Positions 25,951 to 35,699 of a stretch of DNA of 64,000 nucleotides are shown piece after piece. Source of the DNA: Armatimonadota bacterium. GTDB lineage: Bacteria > Armatimonadota > Chthonomonadetes > Chthonomonadales > CAJBBX01. The notes under the pieces were generated by a model. It searched no databases. It was not told the DNA's origin and saw nothing but the letters and a program-made list of their open reading frames with translations. Made by a program: the position numbers and the translations under genes. The DNA lies in NCBI GenBank assembly GCA_026392115.1, contig JAPLCQ010000143.1:1-64000 (forward strand), in the 5' to 3' direction. Numbering within the stretch: position 1 is the first letter of the stretch; each line of letters begins with the position of its first letter.

Positions 25951-28734
25951 TTACTTCACCACTGTGATCGATCTGGCCGCGACCGTGATGCGGCGATCGC
26001 CTGTGACCGTCCTCGTGATTGCCTTGTCCGTGTTGTTGTAGTAGTGGATTGCCGACCCGACGCGCGATGCCAGGATGCCGTCGTATGCCGCGTCGATGGG
26101 CGCGGCGATGGGCTTCCATGGACCCGTGGAGGCGTGTAGGGCCGCATTCACGAGATGTGCGAAGGAGCCCCAGGGCCCCGGCCAGACGACGGTCCAGCCC
26201 TTGCCAAGCGGGCGCGCCGCGAGGGCGATGGCCTTCTTGGGCGGCATGGCCAGGCCGTCGGCCAGCTTGCCCAGCGAGACGACGGCGTTGTCTGGAGCGC
26301 CGGCGACCTTGAGCTGGACCTCGAACACCTGGAGGCCCAGCGCGCGGGGATCGCTCTGCGGGTTCGGCACCCAGGTAGCGCTCTGGAAGCCGACCCGAGC
26401 GGCTGCAGCGCCGGCCAGGGCGTTCGCCGGTAACAGCGTCTCCACCCACCGCACGGCGCCGGGCCGCACACGGGCGACCGTCACACCGTTCACACTCAGT
26501 ACTCCCCCGACGCCGGTCTGCTCGGGCACGGCCAGGCGCACGCGGAGCGCCACGGGTCCGCCCCGAGGCAGCGGTAGCGTCACGCTACAGTCGCCGCCGG
26601 TCCACCGGTAGCTGGGATCGGGCTCCTGTGTGGTCTTCGGCGCCTGCCCGCCCTCCGGCGCCTGCCACGCGCCGCTCAGTACTTCCTCGGAACCGGAGCC
26701 GATATCCAGCGCAACACCCCGAACGCTCGGCAGGGCCGCAGTAGCCCGTGCGGTCTCGGCCCATGGGGCGCGGAGCCATGGGGCCGCCGTGCCCTCAACC
26801 GACCGGAGTGGCAGGCAGCCGGTCGACGCCATGAGCACCCCGCCGCCTGCCACCCACTTCCGGAGCGCCGTGATCGACGCCTGCTCCAGCGTGTCTCCGG
26901 CGAGGATGACGACCGCCCGGAAGCACTTCAGCATGCCGTCGGCGATCATGTTCTCGTCTATGAACTCGAAGTCCACCGCGTCCCGCAGCTTCTCGGCGCG
27001 CGAGAGGAACGTGCCCAGCACGCCCCCGTCCAGCGCGATGGACGAGTTGGGCATGATCGCCGCCACGGTGAGCCGTGGCCGGTTCGGCGCCAGGCGAGCG
27101 GCGTTTTCCATGAACCGGATGCCCTTCATGGTGGGCTGGTCCGGCGCGTCCATCAGGTACTTGAAGTAGGCGCCGCGGCTCCCGCCCGCAGTGGCGTCGA
27201 ACACGCGGCCTGCGATACCCCAAGCCGAGTTGTCGCCGCCGGGCTCGGTGGTGTAGTACTGGCCGTAGAGCCGCGTGGACGACCCCACCATACGGGTGAT
27301 GGCGAAGTTCGCCGCCGCGTCGTCGCCCTGGTTCGTGATCCGGATGCCCGCGCCGTACCGGGCGCACATCCTCGCCTGCGCGCCGAAGTCCGCGCCCAGC
27401 ATCGGCTGTCCGTCGCCGCCTGTGCAGAGGTAGATGGGCAGCGTCGGGTAGAGCTCGCGCGCGGTCTTCACCCAGTGCTCGGCGTAGTCCGTCATCGACC
27501 GGGTGTACCACGCGACGATATCCACCGTGGCTCGGCGCGATGGCGCGGAGCCGGGCGCCATCGGCTCGACCGCTTCGAATTCGCCATACGACGTGCGCCA
27601 CGCCGCGTTCAGAGCCGCCGTCGTTCCATACTTGGCTCGGAGCCACCGCTGCAGGTCCGCTCGGGCGTACCGGTCGCCGCACCACCACCCGGCATGGGTG
27701 TGTTGCCCGGCCATGTCAAACCCGCCGCCCGCCGGCATGAGCGACTCGCCCCAGTTGCCCGAGATGCCCAGGTTCAGCGCCTCGATAACGCCGGGCTCGT
27801 AGTGGGCGCGGAAGAGCTCCAAGAACCGCCGCACCCCGCCGCGCAGAGCGGGGTTCCAGATGCTCTGGATCGGGGTCGACTGCTTGTGTTCCATGCAGAC
27901 CGCGTCCACGCCGCCCTCGGACCGGAACCACTTCGGCGTGGCGACGTAGGGCGCGGTGATCAGGAAGGGAAGCCACTTCAGCTTGTGCTTGCGGATCTGG
28001 GCGACCACGGGATCATACGTTGCGTAGGTGACCCGGCCCTTCTCGGGCTCGAGTTGCGCCCAGCCGACGTAGCTCTGCAGGCTGGTGATGCCGATCTTCT
28101 TGGCCACGCGGTAGGCGTTGTCGGCCAGCTGGCCCGCCGGGACCGGCTCATGGACCTGCCACTGCTGGATCACGGTCATGCCGGGCGGGACCACGGCCGC
28201 ACGGCGCGCCGCCAGCAGTTGCACCGGGTCGGCCGGCGGCACATAGCCCTCGGGTTGACGGCGGGCGAGCGTGATGCGCGCCACGGCCAGCGCGCCGGTG
28301 GTCCCCACGCGGAAGTCGGCGTCGCCGTTCTGCCGACCGCCGAACGACGGCCTGCGCAGCATGAATGTGGCCGAGCGCCACTGCCGCGTCTCGCGCTGCT
28401 TGGTCACATCCGGCGATGAGAGATAGGCGCCGCCCTCGCCGGCGTCGTACTCCACGGTGATATCGCCGGCCTGGTCGAAGTACTCGATGATCGCGTACAG
28501 CGCCTGCGGCATGGCTGGGCGCGGAGAGACCTGAACATAGAGGAAGTTGCCGCCGGCGTTGCGGTCGATCATGCGGCACGCCCTGCCGCCGAGGGTCACG
28601 GCGCGGTTCACCCCGTCGCCGTAGCTGCGGACCACGAGCCCCTTCGCCACGTTGGTCGGCCCTAGCTCGACTGAAGGCGCTCCACTCGCCGCGCCTCCTA
28701 GCCACATCAGCAACCCCAGGTACCACATATCCAT
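25951..28734 (-). CDS. Clan-A beta-galactosidase-like protein (GH14/GH42-like) with GATase-like domain
   Basis: 927 residues. Start MDMWYLGLLMWLGGAASG with GGAGGGG directly upstream gives a short signal peptide. Order: N-terminal beta-sandwich (~25-165), TIM barrel (~190-560) with SYVGWAQLEPEKGRVTY on an early strand and Glu330 in GISGNWGES as candidate acid/base, the helix LQRWLRAKYGTTAALNAAW typical of GH42-like enzymes, a GATase-like domain (~600-690, CFRAVVILAGDTLEQ, WVAGGGVLMAST), and C-terminal beta domains. It faces the gene at 28907 across a 172-bp divergent gap. Probably an exported beta-galactoside-acting enzyme; the GH family cannot be fixed by eye. Confidence 0.65.
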   Translation of the reverse strand: MDMWYLGLLMWLGGAASGAPSVELGPTNVAKGLVVRSYGDGVNRAVTLGGRACRMIDRNAGGNFLYVQVSPRPAMPQALYAIIEYFDQAGDITVEYDAGEGGAYLSSPDVTKQRETRQWRSATFMLRRPSFGGRQNGDADFRVGTTGALAVARITLARRQPEGYVPPADPVQLLAARRAAVVPPGMTVIQQWQVHEPVPAGQLADNAYRVAKKIGITSLQSYVGWAQLEPEKGRVTYATYDPVVAQIRKHKLKWLPFLITAPYVATPKWFRSEGGVDAVCMEHKQSTPIQSIWNPALRGGVRRFLELFRAHYEPGVIEALNLGISGNWGESLMPAGGGFDMAGQHTHAGWWCGDRYARADLQRWLRAKYGTTAALNAAWRTSYGEFEAVEPMAPGSAPSRRATVDIVAWYTRSMTDYAEHWVKTARELYPTLPIYLCTGGDGQPMLGADFGAQARMCARYGAGIRITNQGDDAAANFAITRMVGSSTRLYGQYYTTEPGGDNSAWGIAGRVFDATAGGSRGAYFKYLMDAPDQPTMKGIRFMENAARLAPNRPRLTVAAIMPNSSIALDGGVLGTFLSRAEKLRDAVDFEFIDENMIADGMLKCFRAVVILAGDTLEQASITALRKWVAGGGVLMASTGCLPLRSVEGTAAPWLRAPWAETARATAALPSVRGVALDIGSGSEEVLSGAWQAPEGGQAPKTTQEPDPSYRWTGGDCSVTLPLPRGGPVALRVRLAVPEQTGVGGVLSVNGVTVARVRPGAVRWVETLLPANALAGAAAARVGFQSATWVPNPQSDPRALGLQVFEVQLKVAGAPDNAVVSLGKLADGLAMPPKKAIALAARPLGKGWTVVWPGPWGSFAHLVNAALHASTGPWKPIAAPIDAAYDGILASRVGSAIHYYNNTDKAITRTVTGDRRITVAARSITVVK

Positions 28735-28848
28735 GCCCCTCCCGCCGAACCGTCTCTGCCGTCGTAGTTCGGCGTGGAAAGGCTCAGGTCCTGTATGGGC
28801 GGCGTCCGGATGTGATAGCGACCGACGAACGTGCGTCGCCGCGAAGGG

Positions 28849-28854
28849 TATAGT
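28849..28854 (+). promoter_or_regulatory. -10-like box TATAGT in the divergent region
   Basis: GGGTATAGT, 52 nt before the ATG at 28907, is the best promoter-like element in the 172-bp gap. No -35 hexamer is evident at 16-18 bp upstream. Confidence 0.4.
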
Positions 28855-28906
28855 CTGACGCCGCCGCCGTTCGCCCGTCCCATCGCGCCTCCCGGAGGTC
28901 TGCCCC

Positions 28907-31756
28907 ATGGCCCGTCTCGCCTTCGTCACGCTCCTGGCCTCACTGGCCGAGTTGTCGATCTACGCGCACGCAGCGCCGAAGCCCGCCGTACTGGACAACG
29001 GCCTGGTCCGCGCCGAGTTCGGACCTCGTGGCCTTGCGGTCCTGCGCGACAGGTCCACTGGCCGCGTGCTGAAAGTCAGGGAGGACGGCTTCTCGCTGCT
29101 GCTCGGCGATGCCACCATCGACACGGCCTATGCCCCCGCCGTCGGCCCCGCCATGGGGAGCGACGCCGCCGCGTACACCTGCCGAAGCGGTCCTTGGACC
29201 GCGCGCGCGATCTATGAACTGAAGCCCGGCCGGCGGTTCCTCACCAAAAGGCTCACGGTGTCCGGCAAAGGCGACCGCCCGGTGCGCGTGCGGCGGGTAG
29301 AGGTGCTGCGGCCGGTGCTGGGCTCGGCCATCGCCGAAGTGCAGCGTGTCCGCGATGTCGCCTTCCTGCGCATGGGCGCCCGTTCGGGCGGTGCAGCCGA
29401 GTGGGGGGTTTTCGTCGCCCTTCAGAACCCGTTCCTGCAGCTCATGCGCTCCAAGGGCGCCGTTTCCTGCGCCTACGTGCCGGACCTGACATGGACGCCT
29501 GACCATGGCGAGTTCAGCTCGGATCGCATCTGTGTTGGCCCCTATGAGATGAGCGGGATCACGTACCCGGCGGCGCTCCTGCCCGAGTGGAAGGCGCCCA
29601 CTCCGGAAGGCGAGGCGGCCGGGCCACGCATCGACGCCGCCGAGGTGGACGCCGTGCTGGCCTGCGTGCGTGAGTTCCTCCTGCACAAGCCGCGCCGGTC
29701 GGCAAGGCTGCACGTGGGCTGGTGCGAGAACGACTACCAGATCGATATCTCCACAGCGGAAGGACGCGAGGAGTACAAGCGGATCATCGACCAGGCCGCC
29801 GCCGTGGGCTGCACCGCCCTCCTTTTCGACCCCGCCAACAGCGTGGACGCCCCGCTCGAGGAGAACCGCGACGCATGGGGTTGGGAGAACCTGCTCTGGT
29901 TCAGCATCGGCCAGAAGCTCCGCAAGGGCGAGTGGGATCCCGCCAAGCAGCCGCTCCCTGAGAGCATCGCGTCGCTGGTGGAGTATGCCCGGACCCGCGG
30001 AGTGAAGATGGTCGCCTACGTCTATCCGTCGCTCCCCTTCATGCAGGACCCGGCATGGACCTCCTGGGTGCCCGGCGGCAGGCCCGGCGGCTATCTGGGA
30101 GCCGACACCGGCCAGCGCGCCTTCCAGGATTGGCTCCTCGACAAGATGGACGCCTTCACGAAGGGCACGGGAGCCGGCGGCTACTCCTTCGACCACTGGT
30201 GGATCGCCTACGATGAGACGCGCAGTAGCCGCTACGAGCAGTGGGCGGGCGCCCGGCGGATTATGGAGGAGCTGCGCCGGCGGCAGCCGGACGCCGTCAT
30301 CGACACGCGGCAGCAGATTCACCACTTCGGGGTCTGGACCTGGCTGGCGGGCTCCTACCCCCATCCGCTCAACTCCGACGAGCAGCCGGAGAGCTTCCGG
30401 GCCTTCCCGGACCTCCACTGGAGCCGGGCTTCGGCGGACCGGCAGCGGCGAACGGCCTGGTACTTCCGCACCAACTGCTTCGTGCCCGCCGAGATCATGC
30501 CCGGCTACATGCTGCACCAGACGCCGCGCCTCACCGCCGAGGGGCAGACCATGCGGACCCGGTTCCGCCCCGCTGACTGGGATCTACTGGGTTGGAAGTA
30601 CTCCGTGCTGTCTTCCATCGCGACAGCTCCGTTGAATCATGTGGTGAACATGCTGCCCGCCAGGGATTCGCGCGAGTTCGCCGCGTTCGGGGAGGCCGAC
30701 CGTAAGTGGCTGCGAGGCTGGCTGGACTGGACCGATCGCCACACGGAGCTGCTGCGCGCGGGCAAGCCCATCGCATCGCTGGGCCAGCCACGCGTCGGCG
30801 GCGTGGATGGCTGGGCGGCCTGCTCCGGATCCCGTGGCTTCATCTTCCTGTTCAACCCGAACTACCGCGCGTTGCCGGCCGACCTGCGCCTGGGTGCCGA
30901 ACTGGGCCTCTCCGGACGCGCTGGCATGACCATCCGGCAGCTCTACCCGGACGACGGGGCTGGCATGCTCTTGGCGCTGCCTTCCGGACCGACGTGGAAG
31001 CTGGGCGACCGGCTGAGCCTCCAGATGCCCGGTTGCTCGGTGCGCGTGTTGGAGATCGAGCCGAGCGCGCCGGTTACGGGTCCCGTGGTGATGGGCTGCA
31101 CGGGCACGGCCGCGTTGCGAGACGGCATCCTCACGGTAGCAGGCGCTTCGGGCGAGCCCGGGACGGAGCGGCCCATCGCGGTGGCGCTGCCGTCGACGGG
31201 TCGTGTCCGTGAGCTGAAGGTGAACGGCGTGGCCGTCCCCTTCGAGCAGTCCGGTGCGCGGGTCCATGCGACGGTGCGCTTCGCCGGGACGCAATGCGGC
31301 GCACGCCGGCAGATCGGAGCCTTTGATCCGTCGTTCACAGGTGGCGCCTACCGGGCAGAGGCATCGGTCCCTGCGCGCGTCTGGCGGCAACTGGCAGAAC
31401 GCAAGCGCGCATGGCCCGTGGAGTACACCGCCGACGAGCGCGCCACGCCCTGGCTTAACTCCGATCGGCTGATCCTGTACATCCAGGTCGCAGAACCCAA
31501 CGACGGCATGCGCGTTGCGCTGAGCATCGACGCAAAGGCCGTCCCGCTGCGGCCCGCCTATTCCAGCATCGTGGGGAGCAACCCGGCCAACACCTTCGTG
31601 GGATGGATGGCCGACATTACAGACCTATCGCCCGACTCCAAGCACGTGTTTGAGCTCCAGTTGCCCATGCTGGCGGCGGGCCAGTTCCAGGGCATGTTCC
31701 TCGACACGGTCGAGGCGGAGACGACCCCGGAGGTGGTACCGGCGGCGGTGCGCTGA
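28907..31756 (+). CDS. Exported large TIM-barrel protein, putative alpha-galactosidase-like glycosidase
   Basis: 949 residues, signal peptide MARLAFVTLLASLAELSIYAHA, GGAGG 7 nt before the ATG. The N-terminal beta-supersandwich (~25-220, opening VLDNGLVRAEFGPRG) resembles that preceding GH31/GH36 barrels. The barrel (~250-600) has VGCTALLFDPAN, VKMVAYVYPSLPFM and GGYSFDHWWIAYDE, where the Asp of FDHWW is the best nucleophile candidate. C-terminal beta domains (~640-949) include a CBM-like segment. Family assignment is by architecture only. The stop codon lies inside the stem of a perfect hairpin at 31751-31780. Confidence 0.6.
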   Translation: MARLAFVTLLASLAELSIYAHAAPKPAVLDNGLVRAEFGPRGLAVLRDRSTGRVLKVREDGFSLLLGDATIDTAYAPAVGPAMGSDAAAYTCRSGPWTARAIYELKPGRRFLTKRLTVSGKGDRPVRVRRVEVLRPVLGSAIAEVQRVRDVAFLRMGARSGGAAEWGVFVALQNPFLQLMRSKGAVSCAYVPDLTWTPDHGEFSSDRICVGPYEMSGITYPAALLPEWKAPTPEGEAAGPRIDAAEVDAVLACVREFLLHKPRRSARLHVGWCENDYQIDISTAEGREEYKRIIDQAAAVGCTALLFDPANSVDAPLEENRDAWGWENLLWFSIGQKLRKGEWDPAKQPLPESIASLVEYARTRGVKMVAYVYPSLPFMQDPAWTSWVPGGRPGGYLGADTGQRAFQDWLLDKMDAFTKGTGAGGYSFDHWWIAYDETRSSRYEQWAGARRIMEELRRRQPDAVIDTRQQIHHFGVWTWLAGSYPHPLNSDEQPESFRAFPDLHWSRASADRQRRTAWYFRTNCFVPAEIMPGYMLHQTPRLTAEGQTMRTRFRPADWDLLGWKYSVLSSIATAPLNHVVNMLPARDSREFAAFGEADRKWLRGWLDWTDRHTELLRAGKPIASLGQPRVGGVDGWAACSGSRGFIFLFNPNYRALPADLRLGAELGLSGRAGMTIRQLYPDDGAGMLLALPSGPTWKLGDRLSLQMPGCSVRVLEIEPSAPVTGPVVMGCTGTAALRDGILTVAGASGEPGTERPIAVALPSTGRVRELKVNGVAVPFEQSGARVHATVRFAGTQCGARRQIGAFDPSFTGGAYRAEASVPARVWRQLAERKRAWPVEYTADERATPWLNSDRLILYIQVAEPNDGMRVALSIDAKAVPLRPAYSSIVGSNPANTFVGWMADITDLSPDSKHVFELQLPMLAAGQFQGMFLDTVEAETTPEVVPAAVR

Positions 31757-31780
31757 CGAGCTCGGCCGGCCTCGTCAGCG
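31751..31780. terminator. Perfect 10-bp hairpin containing the stop codon
   Basis: CGCTGACGAG (31751-31760) pairs perfectly with CTCGTCAGCG (31771-31780) around a 10-nt loop. The TGA stop of the upstream gene is in the left arm. It separates convergent genes (next stop at 31895). No T-run follows. Confidence 0.6.
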
Positions 31781-31894
31781 TGGCCGTCTTGCGGCGACCC
31801 AGTCCTGCACCGCCGCCAGACTGGAGTGCGGAACCGACGGTGGTGCGGCTTGGACGTCTATGTTACGACCTTCCTCGGCCATTCGCATCTACTC

Positions 31895-34800
31895 CTACCA
31901 CCGAATCACGGCGTGGCGGACCCTTGGGTTCTTGGGGAGGGGCGAGGGGGCCGGCGGGGTTGTGTAGAGATGCTCCAGCACCTTGCTGACCAGAGGCAGG
32001 ACCGCGCCGGGCTCCGGCCAGAAGCCGCCGATGCGCCAGTACCAGCCCCATCCGCCCAGCCGGTAGCCGCCGATGTAGTCCTTGCCGCCGCCGATGACGA
32101 GCGTGGTGTGTGCCGCCGATCCGGAACCGGCCAAGCCGCGGTTGGCGGGCGCCGCCATCTCCTCAAGCGCTGTGGTCAGGTCGAAGCCCAGCATGGCGCG
32201 TCCGGCGTCGGTAACTCGTAGGGGAGCGGGTTGGGCGTCGACCGGGCCATCGCCCACTTCCACCCCGATGCGGGCCACGCCGGCCGGGCCGATGGCCCCG
32301 GCGCTCCAGCCCTCGCCCGAGCGGACCAGCGCCGCGTAGTGCGTGTAGCCCGCGGTCTCCCACCAGCAGCCGCCCTGGCTGACGTAGCGCCGCACGGCGT
32401 CCAGCGTCTCGGTCCATCGGTCGGCGGCGGTTGCCGGGAAGCCCTCGCCGTAGGGGTTCACGATGGCGAACCAGCTCTTCCGGCCGGCCCGTAGCGCGGC
32501 GAGCAGCTCCTCAGCCGTTGCGATCACCTTCACCTCGAGGCCATGCTTGGCCGCCACAGGCGAGGAGGCCAAGGCCTTCACCCAGTCGGTGGGCCGGATG
32601 CGCGTCCAGGTGGGCTCAGGGCCGGGGCCGAGGTCGATGACCCCGACGGCGGGCTTCGCGCCGGGCCATGCGCTCGGGGCGACCCTCGCGGCGTCGGCCG
32701 GAGGCGCCAGCGGCTTCTCGGCGGCTACTACGGGCATGGTGACGGAGAGCTTGCCTGCGTTTGCCGCGGTGCCGGCGGGCTTCGCGCCGTCGAAGGTCAC
32801 CGTCGCGGCGCCGGAGACGGGCTTCGGCAACTCGACCGTGACGCCTGCCGCCGCCGGCGCGTAGAGCCAGGCATCGGCGGACCTGCCATCGGGCCGCAGC
32901 TTGGTGACGAAGCGGCTGCCGGCCCGCACGCCGGGCGCCTCGGCTCTGAACCCGAAGCCGGGCAGGTTGTCCGGGCCGGCTGTGGCCTCGCGGCCGAGGT
33001 TGGCGGTAATCTTCACGTCGCCATAGGTGGCTCGGATCACCCCATCGTCACTCGCCTCGGACATGCCCTGAGGCCGCTCGTGGTGGAACGCTCCTACGGG
33101 CGCCCCGACATACCGCGAGACGACGGCCTTCTGGAGGGCGTCGAGCCAGAGCAGCCACTGCCTCGCGGGACCATCGGACGCGATGGCCTGTGCCGAGGCG
33201 GCGTAGCTGAGCCCGAAGCCGAGGCCCAGCGTCCACGTGAGCGTCTCGTCGTTGGTGACGAACTGGCCCAGGTCGTGGTGGATCATAGAGGCCTTGTCGT
33301 GCGCCAGCCTCTGGGCCAGTGGATAGATGCTCCAGGTCTCCGGCGCGATAGTCTCTCGAAGCAGGCGTCGCCACTCGGGCGCGCGCTCGGTGGGAACCAG
33401 GTTCCACGTCATGCCGCAGAGCTGCGCCTCGTACTGGGCCACGCGGTCCCAGCCGCTCTCGGTGGAGAGGGGCGCCTTTGCCGCGTCCTCGGCCACCATG
33501 GAGAGGAGGCCCTGCACGTAGGCGTCCGGCGCGGGAGAGCCCTCGCTGGTGTCGAAAGACCATGTACGGGCCCCGCACTGGTCCTGGAACAGCAGGTCCA
33601 CCGGCACGGTTTCGGTGAACTGCGCCACGGTCTTGCGGTTGGCTTCGCGGACGGCGGGATGCCAGTAGCAGATGGTCCATCCATCGTTCAGTCCGTACTT
33701 CTCGTAGACAGGCCTGCCCGCCAGGTCCTTCACCAGCGGCGCCTCGCCGGCGGCCACGAAGGTGGGGCCCCGTGGGTTGTCGCACCACCACGTTGGGTTC
33801 GTGTAGGGCATCACGAGGTGGCCGAGCTTCTGCGCCCGGGCGGTCATCTGCTGGAGGTCGGCCAGCGTCCCGAAGGCGGCGTTGGGCGGCAGGTGGTCGG
33901 GGTACTGCTTGTCGAACCCGCCGTGCAGGTAGTCGGCGAAGTGCACGAGCGTTGGGCGCGGGAGGGCCGTCAGGGCGGCTGCTTTGTCGCGCGCGCCGCC
34001 CGACAGGTAGAGCAGCACTGCGTTGCGGAAGCGGGCCAGCGTCCCCGGCCGCATCTTGGCCGCGAGCTTCCGCGTGATGCCGTTGGCGACGGCGTAGCGC
34101 GCGAGACCGGACTCGGCGCTGGAGCCCAGGGCGATGCGGGTGATGGGCGATCGCCACGTGGTTCCGGCCTTCACGAAGGGTGCGTAGCCGCGGTCGAAGT
34201 ACCCGCCTTCGGCGTCGGAACCGCAGGCCAGCTCCCCCGACGTGAGGAGCTCGGTCGTGGTCCAGGGCTTGGTCGGCAGGGGCTGCACACGGTAGATCGA
34301 AGCCGAACCGGCCTGTGCGTCCAGGTGCGCGAAGTCGGCGAAGAGGGCCGGGTAGCGCCCGGCGAAGCGGTAGTGCCGCACCGGGGCCATGGCGTAGAAG
34401 AAGGGGTGGCCGCCGGTCTCGATCCACGTCCCACCGGCCCTGGCGAAGCCCACGATGGCCGCCACCGTCGCCTTCATGTCGGCCTGAGGCAGCGTGGGAC
34501 ACCACTCGCCGTAGGGGTTGATGACCACGGCGCAGTCGCCGCTTCGGAGCGTCTCGGCCAGTTGCGCGGGGTCCTGGATCACCACGGTGTCGGCCGAACC
34601 CCGAAGGGCTTCGAGCCATTCCACGGCCGGTACCGCCGACCAGCCTCCGTTGGCGGGGGCGCGGCGGAGCGCAACGACGCCCACCTTGCGGCGTTTGGCT
34701 GGCGCCTCGGCCGCCAGACGCGCGGCGATACGGGAAACGGCGTCGCGGGCCAGCCCGGCCTCGGCGGCGCCGACCGCCCCGCCGATGCGCCATGCCCAAC

Positions 34801-35590
34801 CGATACCCACGCGCCGTCCGCTGAGCCACGGTCCGTTGTCCGACTCCGCCAGCGTTACGTCCGACGTGCCGGGCGCGCACGGCCGGTTCACGACGGCTCG
34901 GCCGGCCGCGATGCGTTGGGCCAGACCGTCGCCCAGCCACTGGCGCGTCAGTGCGGTGGGTCGGAGGGCCGCGGCTACGTCCTGGTCCGCGCGCTGCACG
35001 GGCGGGCCGCCGAAGAGCGTCGCGCAATGCTCGGCGCCGGCGATGGTCGGCTCCCAGGCGCTCGATCGCTCCGGCGGCTGGGGAAGGAAGAACCGGCTGT
35101 TGAACTCCATGCCCACGGACTGGTTGCCGTCGCAAGGGAAGATGAACCGCCGCACGCCCTGCGCCTCGAACCGGAGCCGCGCGGGCAGCTCAAAGGCGAG
35201 CAGCACGTCTGTACGCGGCGTCACGGCGGCCCGCAGGTCCAGTTCTGAACCTGCCACACCGGCGGTCACCGTCACGTCCAGGTCCGGACCCGTGAACCGC
35301 AGCGTGGCTCCCTTGCCCGATGCCGCACGCACTACTGTGAAGCGTCGCTCGCCGGAGCTCGGTGCGTACTGCGCCGCATCGATCACCGTGCCGTTCCGCA
35401 ACCGAGCCCGCCAGAGGCCGGACTCACCCGTGCGAACGATCACCTTGCCGGAGGGACCGCGCAGCGTCAACGGGGCCCCCGGTCCGGCGGCCAGTTCGGC
35501 AGAGCCGCCCGCCATCGGTAGGCGCGTCTGGGCGGATCCGGTCGAGGCGAGGCAGGCGGTGATCAACGCCGCCAGGGCGGTGCGGTGCAT
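31895..35590 (-). CDS. 1231-residue exported TIM-barrel protein flanked by two copies of a GATase-like module
   Basis: Signal peptide MHRTALAALITACLASTGSAQ; GGAGG 9 nt before the ATG. After an N-terminal beta region, a module near residues 355-420 reads CAVVINPYGEWCPTL...AGGTWIETGGHPFFYA. A barrel follows (LVHFADYLHGGFDKQYPDHL, GHLVMPYTNPTWWCDN, VDLLFQDQCGARTWSFD, APLSTESGWDRVAQYE), where Asp of FQDQCG and Glu of STESG are candidate catalytic acids. Near the C terminus the module recurs (FAIVNPYGEGFPAT...QGGCWWETAGYTHYAAL). A W-x-WRIGG motif precedes copy one and follows copy two. The barrel resembles the DUF6259 type (tentative). Function unknown, presumably glycan cleavage. Confidence 0.6.
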   Translation of the reverse strand: MHRTALAALITACLASTGSAQTRLPMAGGSAELAAGPGAPLTLRGPSGKVIVRTGESGLWRARLRNGTVIDAAQYAPSSGERRFTVVRAASGKGATLRFTGPDLDVTVTAGVAGSELDLRAAVTPRTDVLLAFELPARLRFEAQGVRRFIFPCDGNQSVGMEFNSRFFLPQPPERSSAWEPTIAGAEHCATLFGGPPVQRADQDVAAALRPTALTRQWLGDGLAQRIAAGRAVVNRPCAPGTSDVTLAESDNGPWLSGRRVGIGWAWRIGGAVGAAEAGLARDAVSRIAARLAAEAPAKRRKVGVVALRRAPANGGWSAVPAVEWLEALRGSADTVVIQDPAQLAETLRSGDCAVVINPYGEWCPTLPQADMKATVAAIVGFARAGGTWIETGGHPFFYAMAPVRHYRFAGRYPALFADFAHLDAQAGSASIYRVQPLPTKPWTTTELLTSGELACGSDAEGGYFDRGYAPFVKAGTTWRSPITRIALGSSAESGLARYAVANGITRKLAAKMRPGTLARFRNAVLLYLSGGARDKAAALTALPRPTLVHFADYLHGGFDKQYPDHLPPNAAFGTLADLQQMTARAQKLGHLVMPYTNPTWWCDNPRGPTFVAAGEAPLVKDLAGRPVYEKYGLNDGWTICYWHPAVREANRKTVAQFTETVPVDLLFQDQCGARTWSFDTSEGSPAPDAYVQGLLSMVAEDAAKAPLSTESGWDRVAQYEAQLCGMTWNLVPTERAPEWRRLLRETIAPETWSIYPLAQRLAHDKASMIHHDLGQFVTNDETLTWTLGLGFGLSYAASAQAIASDGPARQWLLWLDALQKAVVSRYVGAPVGAFHHERPQGMSEASDDGVIRATYGDVKITANLGREATAGPDNLPGFGFRAEAPGVRAGSRFVTKLRPDGRSADAWLYAPAAAGVTVELPKPVSGAATVTFDGAKPAGTAANAGKLSVTMPVVAAEKPLAPPADAARVAPSAWPGAKPAVGVIDLGPGPEPTWTRIRPTDWVKALASSPVAAKHGLEVKVIATAEELLAALRAGRKSWFAIVNPYGEGFPATAADRWTETLDAVRRYVSQGGCWWETAGYTHYAALVRSGEGWSAGAIGPAGVARIGVEVGDGPVDAQPAPLRVTDAGRAMLGFDLTTALEEMAAPANRGLAGSGSAAHTTLVIGGGKDYIGGYRLGGWGWYWRIGGFWPEPGAVLPLVSKVLEHLYTTPPAPSPLPKNPRVRHAVIRW

Positions 35591-35635
35591 GAGCGGGACC
35601 TCCGAGTCGCGCGGGCCGATGCGCCCGCCTGTGGC

Positions 35636-35641
35636 GTTATA
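35636..35641 (-). promoter_or_regulatory. -10-like box TATAAC in the divergent region
   Basis: Minus-strand GGTATAAC lies 45 nt before the ATG at 35590, in the 109-bp gap between divergent genes. No clear -35 sequence accompanies it. Confidence 0.4.
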
Positions 35642-35688
35642 CCTGCTGGTCTGGCGCACACACAGAGCCGAAGCGCGGCCGCATGGGC

Positions 35689-35694
35689 TAACAT
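35689..35694 (+). promoter_or_regulatory. -10-like box giving a likely leaderless transcript
   Basis: TAACAT ends 5 nt before the ATG at 35700, and no Shine-Dalgarno sequence is present. The geometry resembles that upstream of 4863 and 17222. Confidence 0.3.
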
Positions 35695-35699
35695 CATCC

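Noticed and set aside
28940-30517. 525-residue open frame on the minus strand
   Set aside because: It is antisense to the 949-aa barrel gene, with repetitive Gly/Val/Arg composition and no recognisable domain.
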